Assembly (NCBI GenBank): GCA_021613535.1
Contig: CP075492.1
Coordinates: 2,728,001-2,792,000 of the forward strand
Source of the DNA: Adineta vaga
Taxonomy: Eukaryota > Rotifera
Direction of reading: 5' to 3'
DNA: 64,000 nt
Shown here one piece after another: positions 1-9,900 of the stretch. Positions within the stretch are counted from its first letter, which is position 1; every line of letters begins with the position of its first letter. Position numbers and translations under genes: made by a program. The notes under the pieces were generated by a model. The model saw only the letters and a list, made by a program, of their open reading frames with translations, did not search any database and was not told where the DNA came from.

Positions 1-3000
1 ACGTGAATGTATTCAAATCGGTGAATTGTTATTTTTTGGTCGAATTGATAATGTACAAGTCAAAATTCGTGGAGCACGTGTTGAATTGGAAGAAGTAGAA
101 GCTATTTGTATGCAACATCCTTTAGTTCAAGAATGTGCTTGTTTTGTTCATGAAAAAAAAGCTCAATTGATTGCAATTATATATAGTACATCATCTGAAT
201 TGTTGACAAATGAACTTCGACAATGGCTTTCTGAACAATTACCTGAATTTGAAGTACCATCTGTATTCATTTTCGTAAATGAACCTTTGCATCGAACAGC
301 AAGTGGAAAAATTGATCGTAAACATTTAATTATTACATATGAAAATTGGAATAATGACAAGAATTCGAAACAACCTGTAATCAATACTTTAAACGATCAA
401 AATGTAGAACGAATCATAAATTTATGGTGTAAAACATTAGAAATTTCAAAAATCAATCATTTAACATTTACTGAACTTGGTGGTCATTCACTTCTTGCTA
501 TTCAACTTCAATGTGACATTCAATTTGAATTTAATATTCACGTACCGATCGAACAATTTTTTTGCCATACAACTCTTGATAATTTAATTGAATTTATCAA
601 TCAATCAACACCGAAACAATCCATTTCTTTACCAAGTAAAAATGATTGTGAAAAAGTTCCATTAACACTTGTTCAGAAAAGTATCTGGATTGCCGATGAA
701 CTTCAGAATAATCTGACAACACCAGTTTATACTGTAACGTGTGCATTCGAAATTTTATCCAATGATATATCAAATGAACGAATCAAGAAAGCAATTTCTA
801 TTCTAATACAACGACATGATAGTCTACGTACAATTTTTTCTCGTGATACATCCGGTGAAATGTATCAAACAGTTACACTATTAAATAGTGAACATTTAAC
901 TATAGCTGATAAAAGTATCTATCAAGAAATTACATTTGAAGATATCAATGAAATTGATCAAATCTTAAATCAATTATCGAAACAAAAATTTTATCTCGAT
1001 CAACCTCAACCACTTTGTCGATTTTATCTTTATTTAAATGCCAATTGTCGAATACTTGCAATTGTACTTCATCATCTCATCATTGATGGTTGGTCAATTG
1101 ATATTTTAACACATGATTTAGAAGCAATTTTATTAGAACAAAATCTTCCACCGATTACAATGCAATTCTATCAATATGCCATAATGGAACGTGAACTAAG
1201 TGCTTCAGCATATGATGATGATCTCATTTATTGGAAAAAACAATTAAGTAATGGAATGTTAACAGCAACACGTCTTCTTCATGATCATGAACCATTATCC
1301 ATAGATAATTCAACAATAGGACGTGTTCAAATCATATTTCCATCTGATATAACGAATTTAATTTATAATATATGCAAAGATAAAGATGTAACACCATTTA
1401 TGATCTTACTAACAACATTTGGTTCATTATTAACACGTTATACACAAGAAACAGATATAATCATTGGTACTCCTGTAGCAAATCGTACTCGATCAGAAAT
1501 CGAACATACTATTGGCATGTTTACAAATATGTTGGTATTACGAATGGACTTATCAACAAATCCTAACTTTAATGATCTATTATCTCAAACAAAAAAGACA
1601 GTACTCGAAGCATTTACTCATCAATCGTTACCATTTGTTAGTTTGTTAAGTGCACTTGAATATAAACAACGAAATCAATATCAAGATACATTCTTTCAAA
1701 TTATGTTAGCCTATCAAAATGTTGGAAATAAATCAAGAAATATCTTCCGAAAAATGACAATACATGAACAAACGGCGAAATTTGAACTTGATGTTCAAAT
1801 ATGGCCAGAAGCAGATAGTATGTTAATTGAAGCTTATTTTCGATTGGATCTTTTTAATACGAATACAATTGAACGATTTCTTGAACATTGGCTTCAACTT
1901 ACACGTTCAGCTTTATCTAAACCAATAGATTCACATATTCATTGGCCAATGACAATAACGAATGAAATATTATCAATTTCATCTCAAGAATCGAATAGAA
2001 ATTTTCTCAATAAAAATCTTTGTCAACTTTTTTTTGAACAAGTTCAACGTACACCAAATACCATTGCTGTTGAAGATAAATCAATTCAATTAACATACAT
2101 AGAAATTTGGCAAAATATCCAACGTTTTAGTCATACTATTCAACAACATTTAAAATCATCATCCAAACAATGCATTGCTATTCGTATGAAACGAGGAATT
2201 GATTTAATTCAAACGATATTAAGTGTACTTCATAGTGCTAATCATTTCGTCTATATTGATCATGCATTACCTATAGAACGACAACATTTTATTATAGAAG
2301 ATACACATGCTTGTCTAATGATTACTGATTCATTTCAATGTCAAGAATCTATATTAACAATAGGATATGAAATTCAACAAACTGAATCCGTTCCATCTAC
2401 AATGGAATCTACTATTGATCCAAATAATCTTGCCTATATTTTGTACACATCAGGTTCGACTGGAACTCCAAAAGGTGTTTGTGCATCACATCGTGCTATT
2501 GTAACACGAATGGTTAATGTTAATTATCATTCAATTAAATTACAAACACGTGTTGGACAATTATCAACATTTAGTTTCGATATGTCAACATTTGAAATGT
2601 TTGGTACTCTATTAAATGGAGGAACATTAGTTATTGTGGCTCCAGAATTAACTTGTTCAATTCGAGCTCTTATGGAATTACATCTTGATATTATAAGTCC
2701 ATCGACAGCTGTTTTAAATATTCTTACACAACAAGAATCATCACAAGAATTTTTTACTTCTTTAAAAAAGATTTATTTTGGTGGTGAAAAAGTCAATATG
2801 AAATATTTACGTCGTGCAATGAAAGATCAAAGTTTAGGAAAGTTTGTCCATGTCTATGGTCCAACAGAGACCACCGTATTTGCCTTATTTTATGAATTAT
2901 TAAAACCAATACCAATAGATGCATTAACTATTCCTATTGGTCAACCATTAACAAATACATTGATTTATATTGTTAATGAATCATTACAATTAACACCACG

Positions 3001-6000
3001 TGGTGTTCCTGGAGAATTATTAATTGGAGGGATTGGTTTAAGTGATGGTTATCATCATCGTTCTGATCTTACAGAACAAAAATTCATTACTAATCCATTT
3101 GGTAAAGGTCTTGTTTATCGTACGGGTGATATTTGTCGTATGTATGATGATGATAATATTGAATTTCTTCGACGTCTTGATACTCAAGTAAAACTTCGTT
3201 CACAACGTCTTGAATTAGGAGAAATCGAATATCATCTTCTTCAACATGAACATATCGCCGATGCTGTTGTTCTCTTACGTGATGATATTGTTGCAGATGA
3301 AAAACATCTTGTTGCTTATATTCAACCAATATCTTCAATCGATTCAGAACAAATACGTCATTTTCTTTCAAAACATCTTCCAGATTATATGATACCAATG
3401 TATATTGTCATAATGTCTCAACTTCCACTTAATCTTGTTGGTAAAGTAGATAAAAAATCACTTCCAAAACCAGAACGACAAAGAAATATTTCCGATATAA
3501 TTCGTCAAATATGTTCTCAAGTATTAAAACAAAATGATATTGATATGAATGAGAATTTCTTTAAATTAGGAGGTCATTCTCTTTCCGCTATGGAAATCAT
3601 TGCAAAAATTTATGAAAAACTTCATATTCAAATTACTATTCCTAATCTATTTCAAGCACAATCAATCGCTGAATTAGCTCGATATGTAGAAAAACAATTG
3701 AAAACTGAGAATAATTCACAAAAATTAGAACATCCAAAAGTAAATAATCCTTATCGTGCACCATTGACATCTTCTCAAAAACAATTTTGGTTATTTTGGA
3801 AATTAAAACCCCAAAGTTCGTATTATAATGTACCCGTAGCTTTGGAAATCAATGGCAAATTAAATATGATGAAATTAAATCGTTCTTTACATTATCTTAT
3901 GTCAAAATATGTTTTATTACGTACTGAATTTAAAGAAGAAAATGATGGAACATTTTGGCAAGAAAAAAAAGATGATTGGAATTTACCTTTGATTGAAGAA
4001 ACAATTGAAGGAACATTACAAACATCAGAAGTTATTCAACGTTTACAATATTATTCACTTAAAGCATTTCAATTAAGTATTGGACAAGTTTGTCGATTTG
4101 TTGTTCTTCATTTATTGAATAATAAACATATTTTATTAATTTGTTTTCATCATATCGTATGTGATGGTCAATCAGCTAGTCAATTTATAAATAATCTATT
4201 TGAATTATATAATTCAAATGATAACGTAGATTTGAATAATGAAAAATCATTTTTTGATTATGCAATTCAAATTGCTGATCATCCATCGTCTAAAGAAGAT
4301 TTAGATCATGTAATTGATTATTTACGAGATTTTCAATCATTAACATTTAATTCAAATTTTGTAAACGAACAAGAACAAGATATTGGTTTTAAATCAGATA
4401 TATCAACATTTCTTGTTCCAACTAATATTGCCGAAAACTTAAGACAATTAGCAACAAATCATTCATGTACTTTACATACGATTTTAATGACATTATTCAA
4501 TTGTTTATTAAGTATATATTGTTCTGATACATCGGATATTATACTTGGTTGTATTATATCTACACGTTCACAACCCGGTGTTACGAATCTATTTGGTCCA
4601 TTAATTAATACAGTACCTATACGTACTCGTCTTCCAAATACTTCAAATACAACATTTCTTGATCTTCTTCATATTGTACGTCAATCAATTCTATTTGGTA
4701 TGGAATATCAAATGGTACCTTTTGCTGATATTGTACAACGTTTACGTTCTGTAAGTACAGATCGAAGTTTGTTTACGTATCTTCCTATTGTTCGAGTTCT
4801 TTTTGAAATGAATTCATACAATTTATTTGATCGATCAAAACAATTTATAGATGGAACTGAATGGATTGGTATTAATGATTCTGGATTACTTTTACCTTAT
4901 ACAAAATCAGATATTGACTTAGAAATTATGGATTATGGTATTAATCAACCAATTCGTATAACTTTTAATCTAAATTGTACATTATTCAAATCAGGAATAG
5001 CAGATGTTATGGCAAATTGTTATCGTTATGCAATTGATCTGATCGTACGTGATTCGACATGTACGAAAGTAAAACTTTGGGATTATTTACATATAATTCA
5101 ACAGAATAAATTTGATTTGATTTTACATGAACAATTTCGAAAACAAGTATGGATTACATCAAATCATCCTGCTGTAATATATCAAGATCAAACATATACA
5201 TATATGGAATTGTTAGAACAAGTAGAGCGTATAGCATCATATTTATGTCATAGAGATATAAAATCGGGTGATGTGATTGCTTTATATATGAATCGTTGTG
5301 CTTTCTTGATTTCAGCTATGTTTGGAGTACTTATGGCTGGTGCTACTTATCTATATTTAGATCCTGAACTACCTGATCAACGTATACGTTCTATGGTTCA
5401 TGATGTTAATGTACGAATAGTGATAGAAAATCAAGAAGGATCAACAATGCATTGTTCAGCTTTTGAAAATATGAAAATATTATCGAATAAAATATTAACA
5501 GAAGAATTCAAAGAAAATATTCAATTTCCAATTATTCATCCATCAGATTATTGTTATCTTATATATACATCAGGTTCAACAGGAGAACCTAAAGGTATGA
5601 AGATTCAACATCAAGCTGTATCAAAACGTATTCAAATGCCTGTAGCTATTACGTCTTCTGCACGAATAGCTCAATTAACATCATGTAGTTTCGATGTTTA
5701 TATCCTGGAAATATATGGTGCCTTACTTCATGGTGCTGCATTAGTCATCTATGATAAAACACTTATCTTTCAACCAGAACTGCTCTCTCAACAAATTCTT
5801 AAACATCATATCACACATATGTACTTACCAACACCGATCTTTAATTTACTTGCTGAATATGTTCCCGATGTTTTTGCAAACATGGAATGTGTCTTATTTG
5901 CTGGAGATAGTGCTAATGCTAAATTCATGCGTTTAGTCTTACAAACAAAAGAACCACCGAAAAGATTGATCAATGCTTATGGACCTACAGAAACAACTTG

Positions 6001-6886
6001 TATTGTAACATGGTATGATACTTCAGTACATTCACCGATTCTTTCCGATGATAGACAAGTATCAATTGGTTTACCTTTACCAGATACACCACTATATATT
6101 GTCAATCCAACAACACTTGAATTAGTAGAAAATAATGAAGAGGGAGAATTAATTATTGGTGGATACGGAGTTTGTGATGGTTATATTAATAATGATCATG
6201 AAACTGAAAGAAAATTTCTTACTAATCAATATGATATGGATGGTAAAATTTATCGTACTGGTGATCGTGTCAAACGATCTCAAGATGGAACTCTTGAATT
6301 TCTTGGTCGTTTCGATACACAAGTTAAGATTAATGGACATCGAATTGAATTAACAGAAATAGAATATCTATTACAAGGATATCCGACAATATCTGAAGCA
6401 ATTGTTGCTGTTCGAAATGATCTTGTACCAAATACACAATCAATCGTCGCTTATGTTCGACCTAAAGAACAGAATGAAAAAGAGATTCTTCAATATTTAA
6501 GCAGTCGATTACCTTCCTATATGTTACCATCATTTGTTGTATCGATTGAACAATTTCCTATTACTTCTGCAGGTGGTAAACGAGATATCAAAAATTTACC
6601 ATCAATAAAAAATAACATAGACAATAAGGATAATCTTTCAATAATAGAATCAAAACTTCAATTCGTATGGAATACTGTTTTAAATAATGGTAAGAATAAT
6701 CATATATTTCAAATGGATGATGATTTTTTCATGTGTGGTGGAACATCAATCAATATCATTCAACTTCATCGACAACTTGAAATACAATTTGGTTTAACAT
6801 TAGATCCTATGTCTTTATTTCAAATACATACTAATCTTCACAACTATCTTGGCTTGCTTCTTTTCAACCAAATCTGGAATTTATAA
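1..6886 (+). CDS. Non-ribosomal peptide synthetase, 3' part (A'-T-C-A-T-C-A-T); 5' end outside window
   Basis: The frame is open from base 2 and enters in the C-terminal subdomain of an adenylation (A) domain: the A8 motif GRIDNVQVKIRG lies near base 45 and the A10-like SGKIDR near 300. Domains then follow in order: carrier T (LGGHSL, about 476), condensation C (HHLIIDG, about 1068), A (YTSGSTGTPKG, about 2445, with YGPTETT at 2855), T (LGGHSL, about 3567), C (HHIVCDG, about 4147), A (YTSGSTGEPKG, about 5566, and AYGPTETT at 5976), T (CGGTS, about 6735). Both C domains keep HHxxxDG and all three carriers keep the phosphopantetheine serine. The enzyme would activate amino acids and join them as thioesters; substrates cannot be assigned. 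No epimerase, no thioesterase and no intron are seen across 6.9 kb. The frame ends at a stop at 6884-6886 just where the linker into the downstream PKS begins, so this and the next entry are probably one gene. Acquisition from bacteria is inferred from the family and the lack of introns. Confidence 0.95.
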   Translation, partial: RECIQIGELLFFGRIDNVQVKIRGARVELEEVEAICMQHPLVQECACFVHEKKAQLIAIIYSTSSELLTNELRQWLSEQLPEFEVPSVFIFVNEPLHRTASGKIDRKHLIITYENWNNDKNSKQPVINTLNDQNVERIINLWCKTLEISKINHLTFTELGGHSLLAIQLQCDIQFEFNIHVPIEQFFCHTTLDNLIEFINQSTPKQSISLPSKNDCEKVPLTLVQKSIWIADELQNNLTTPVYTVTCAFEILSNDISNERIKKAISILIQRHDSLRTIFSRDTSGEMYQTVTLLNSEHLTIADKSIYQEITFEDINEIDQILNQLSKQKFYLDQPQPLCRFYLYLNANCRILAIVLHHLIIDGWSIDILTHDLEAILLEQNLPPITMQFYQYAIMERELSASAYDDDLIYWKKQLSNGMLTATRLLHDHEPLSIDNSTIGRVQIIFPSDITNLIYNICKDKDVTPFMILLTTFGSLLTRYTQETDIIIGTPVANRTRSEIEHTIGMFTNMLVLRMDLSTNPNFNDLLSQTKKTVLEAFTHQSLPFVSLLSALEYKQRNQYQDTFFQIMLAYQNVGNKSRNIFRKMTIHEQTAKFELDVQIWPEADSMLIEAYFRLDLFNTNTIERFLEHWLQLTRSALSKPIDSHIHWPMTITNEILSISSQESNRNFLNKNLCQLFFEQVQRTPNTIAVEDKSIQLTYIEIWQNIQRFSHTIQQHLKSSSKQCIAIRMKRGIDLIQTILSVLHSANHFVYIDHALPIERQHFIIEDTHACLMITDSFQCQESILTIGYEIQQTESVPSTMESTIDPNNLAYILYTSGSTGTPKGVCASHRAIVTRMVNVNYHSIKLQTRVGQLSTFSFDMSTFEMFGTLLNGGTLVIVAPELTCSIRALMELHLDIISPSTAVLNILTQQESSQEFFTSLKKIYFGGEKVNMKYLRRAMKDQSLGKFVHVYGPTETTVFALFYELLKPIPIDALTIPIGQPLTNTLIYIVNESLQLTPRGVPGELLIGGIGLSDGYHHRSDLTEQKFITNPFGKGLVYRTGDICRMYDDDNIEFLRRLDTQVKLRSQRLELGEIEYHLLQHEHIADAVVLLRDDIVADEKHLVAYIQPISSIDSEQIRHFLSKHLPDYMIPMYIVIMSQLPLNLVGKVDKKSLPKPERQRNISDIIRQICSQVLKQNDIDMNENFFKLGGHSLSAMEIIAKIYEKLHIQITIPNLFQAQSIAELARYVEKQLKTENNSQKLEHPKVNNPYRAPLTSSQKQFWLFWKLKPQSSYYNVPVALEINGKLNMMKLNRSLHYLMSKYVLLRTEFKEENDGTFWQEKKDDWNLPLIEETIEGTLQTSEVIQRLQYYSLKAFQLSIGQVCRFVVLHLLNNKHILLICFHHIVCDGQSASQFINNLFELYNSNDNVDLNNEKSFFDYAIQIADHPSSKEDLDHVIDYLRDFQSLTFNSNFVNEQEQDIGFKSDISTFLVPTNIAENLRQLATNHSCTLHTILMTLFNCLLSIYCSDTSDIILGCIISTRSQPGVTNLFGPLINTVPIRTRLPNTSNTTFLDLLHIVRQSILFGMEYQMVPFADIVQRLRSVSTDRSLFTYLPIVRVLFEMNSYNLFDRSKQFIDGTEWIGINDSGLLLPYTKSDIDLEIMDYGINQPIRITFNLNCTLFKSGIADVMANCYRYAIDLIVRDSTCTKVKLWDYLHIIQQNKFDLILHEQFRKQVWITSNHPAVIYQDQTYTYMELLEQVERIASYLCHRDIKSGDVIALYMNRCAFLISAMFGVLMAGATYLYLDPELPDQRIRSMVHDVNVRIVIENQEGSTMHCSAFENMKILSNKILTEEFKENIQFPIIHPSDYCYLIYTSGSTGEPKGMKIQHQAVSKRIQMPVAITSSARIAQLTSCSFDVYILEIYGALLHGAALVIYDKTLIFQPELLSQQILKHHITHMYLPTPIFNLLAEYVPDVFANMECVLFAGDSANAKFMRLVLQTKEPPKRLINAYGPTETTCIVTWYDTSVHSPILSDDRQVSIGLPLPDTPLYIVNPTTLELVENNEEGELIIGGYGVCDGYINNDHETERKFLTNQYDMDGKIYRTGDRVKRSQDGTLEFLGRFDTQVKINGHRIELTEIEYLLQGYPTISEAIVAVRNDLVPNTQSIVAYVRPKEQNEKEILQYLSSRLPSYMLPSFVVSIEQFPITSAGGKRDIKNLPSIKNNIDNKDNLSIIESKLQFVWNTVLNNGKNNHIFQMDDDFFMCGGTSINIIQLHRQLEIQFGLTLDPMSLFQIHTNLHNYLGLLLFNQIWNL
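6835..6886 (+). other. Frame change joining the NRPS to the PKS
   Basis: The NRPS frame runs to the stop at 6884. The PKS frame is open from 6835 and reads a natural linker, EFIKEVPLSNIPTKGIAIIG, straight into the ketosynthase start. The two frames overlap by about 50 bases, so one lost or gained base here would fuse them into a single polypeptide. The last carrier-domain residues (SLFQIHTNLHNYLG) are read in the first frame up to about 6850. No GT-AG pair of plausible size and correct phase removes the shift without deleting carrier sequence. It is either an assembly or sequencing error or a real disruption. Confidence 0.7.
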
Positions 6887-6936
6887 AGGAAGTTCCACTG
6901 TCAAACATACCAACAAAAGGAATTGCTATTATTGGT

Positions 6937-9900
6937 ATGTCAGCTCGATATGGTACAATAGAAACAGCTGCTGATCTATGGACAGCACTTCGTAATGGTA
7001 CAGATTGTTGTACTCATATTACGCATGAAGAATTATTACAACAAAATCCATCGATGGCTAGTATGTTAAATGTTAATCCCAATTATGTACATGCTGGTTG
7101 TACGATGACGAATGCTTTATGTTTTGATCATGTATTTTTTGGTATGACTAAACGAGATGCTGAAATTACCGATCCACAACATCGTATTATGTTAGAAGCT
7201 ACTTATGAAGCTTTAGAAAATGCTGGTATTGTACCACAAGAATATTCGGGAACAATTGGTATGTTTGGAGCAGTTTATCGAAATACATATGCTGATTATT
7301 ATAATCTTTTACGTGCAAATCCTTATGAAATCTATGATGCAACGAAAGCAAGTATGGGTATTGCTACATTTGATTCAGCAACAATAATGCGTGTAGAAAT
7401 TGGTAATATGGTTGATGGTGCACCAACATTTGTTTCTTATAAATTAGGTTTTAATGGACCTTCAATGGCAATACAAACAGCATGTTCATCTTCGGGAACT
7501 GCACTACATATGGCATTGCGTAGTCTCGAAGCAGGTGACTGTAGCATAGCTATTGTAGCTGGTGTTTCGATTACATTTCCATTAGATATGGGTTATAATT
7601 ATCAGCCAGGAATGATTATGTCAAAGACAGGTATATGTCGATCATTTGATGAAAGTGCTGATGGAGTTGTTGGTGGTGACGGAGCTGGTGTGGTAGTACT
7701 TATGAAAGCTACAGAAGCTCTATCAGCTGGTTATTCTATTCGTAGTATAATTACAGGATATGCCATTAATAATGATGGTCAAAATAAAACATCTTTTTCA
7801 ACAACTAGTCCAGATACACAAACTTTGTGTATGCAGAAGGCATTGTCAAGTGCAAATATTCATTCTCCACAAGAAGAAATTGATTACATTGAAGCACATG
7901 GTCCTGGTACACAAGTTGGAGATCTATTAGAGATTCAAGCACTGACAAAAGCATACTCTTCTCAAAATGAATCAATAACACGTCAACTTTATTTAGGCTC
8001 TATTAAAACAAATATAGGCCATACAGCACATGCAGCAAGTTTAGCTGGTTTAATTAAAGTAGTTCTATCTTTAGAAGCTGGTGAAATACCACCAACACTT
8101 AATTTTCATCGATTTAGTCCAGTTGTTGCACGTTTTCAACCACCATTTCAAGTAAATACTCATACAATTCCATGGCCAACGAATGATATTGAGATTCGAC
8201 CTCGACGTGCAGCATTAAATGCTTTGGGACAAGGTGGAACAAATACACATTTTATCATCGAACAAAATTATTCAATGTCAGAAGTTCATAGATCGTTTGG
8301 ACCACAACTCTTCGTTCTCAGTGCAAAAACAGAAATTGCTTTATCAAATGTCAAATTACGTCTTCTCGAACATTTGTCTAATAAATCAGATGCTGTAAAT
8401 TTACTTAATATGTCTTTTACATTAGCATGTGGTCGAATAGCTTATGATCGACGATACTTTGCTGTTGCTTCTACAGTTGACGAGCTAAAAGACCAATTAT
8501 CCAATCCCAACATGTCCCTTAACAATCATGAAAACACAAAGTCGCAAATAGTTTTTGTCTTTCCTGGACAAGGTGCTCAATATGCTGGTATGGCTCGACA
8601 ATTATACGATCGTTTTCCACAATCATGTGCAACAATAATAGATACTTGTTTAGAAGAACTACATGCATTCGATAGTGATATGGAACAAAAAATTCGTTCA
8701 TGTCTCTTCAATGAATCTTTCAATGATCATGGTATACTTGCACAATATGCTCAAATTACTTTATTCATAGTTGAATATAGTTTAACTCAGATTTTTCTTT
8801 CATTAAATATTCATCCAAATTATATTATTGGACATAGTAGTGGGGAATTTGTTGCTGCTTGTCTAGCCGAAGTAATGACAATGAAAGATGCTATAAGATT
8901 ACTTGCACGACGATGTCAACTAATGATGACAGCAGAAACAGGTACTATGCTTGCTGTAGAAATTGATTTGAAAGATGATATATCTGAATTTGCAACAAAA
9001 TATGATGTAGATTTAGCTGTTATTAATTCCTCTACTCAATGTGTTTATTCTGGTTCGATATCGAATATACAAAAATTCGAGATTGATATGCGAAATCAAG
9101 GAAAGAAAGTGAAATTACTCAATACTTTTACTGGATTTCATTCTCGTCTAATGGAACCAATCTGTCAAAAGCTTGAAAACGAATTTAAGACTATTACATT
9201 ACGAGAACCAACAATTCCTATTATTTCAACAGTAACTGGACAACTTGTTCATGCAGGTGAAATGACACAAACAAAATATTGGTGTAATCATCTACGAAAA
9301 CCCGTACTCTTTGGTCCATGTCTTTCATCTATGGTAACAAACAATCTTATCAAAGATGATAAATCATTAATATTTATTCCCGTTGGTCCAGGTAAAGCAT
9401 TACATTCACTTATAACTCGTGCTCTATCAATGGCAACTATTATTTCATCTCCATTATTACCTGATTGTCCATCCGCATTACTTTATACATTAGGTTCGAT
9501 ATGGTTAAATATGATTCCAATCAATTGGACAGAATATTATCGTAATACAAATGCTCGACGTATAGTTTTACCAAATTATCCATTTGAAAGAACTATATGT
9601 GTTGCTGATAATCGAGCAACAGCTATTACTAATACAATTTTCGAATCACCAAATCGAACAAGATCATGGTCTACTCCTCATAATGTACCTGTACATATAC
9701 CAACAACAACAGATTTATTTGAATTACTTAACAAACAAAAATCTATCTGTGAACAAACTAAATCACCTCAAAATCGAAGAAATTCACTTCCATGGAAGAT
9801 TAACAAACGATCGTCATCAATAAGTGCTAAACTATTAAATTTATCAACGAATACATGTACATCAATACAAACGATACCTTCAATTACAGATAATATGCAA

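Noticed and set aside
6792-6892. An intron (GT at 6792, AG at 6892) that would restore the NRPS-PKS frame
   Set aside because: It would delete about 33 residues of the carrier-domain C terminus and linker that otherwise read well, and the donor does not match the GTAAGT consensus seen elsewhere in the window.
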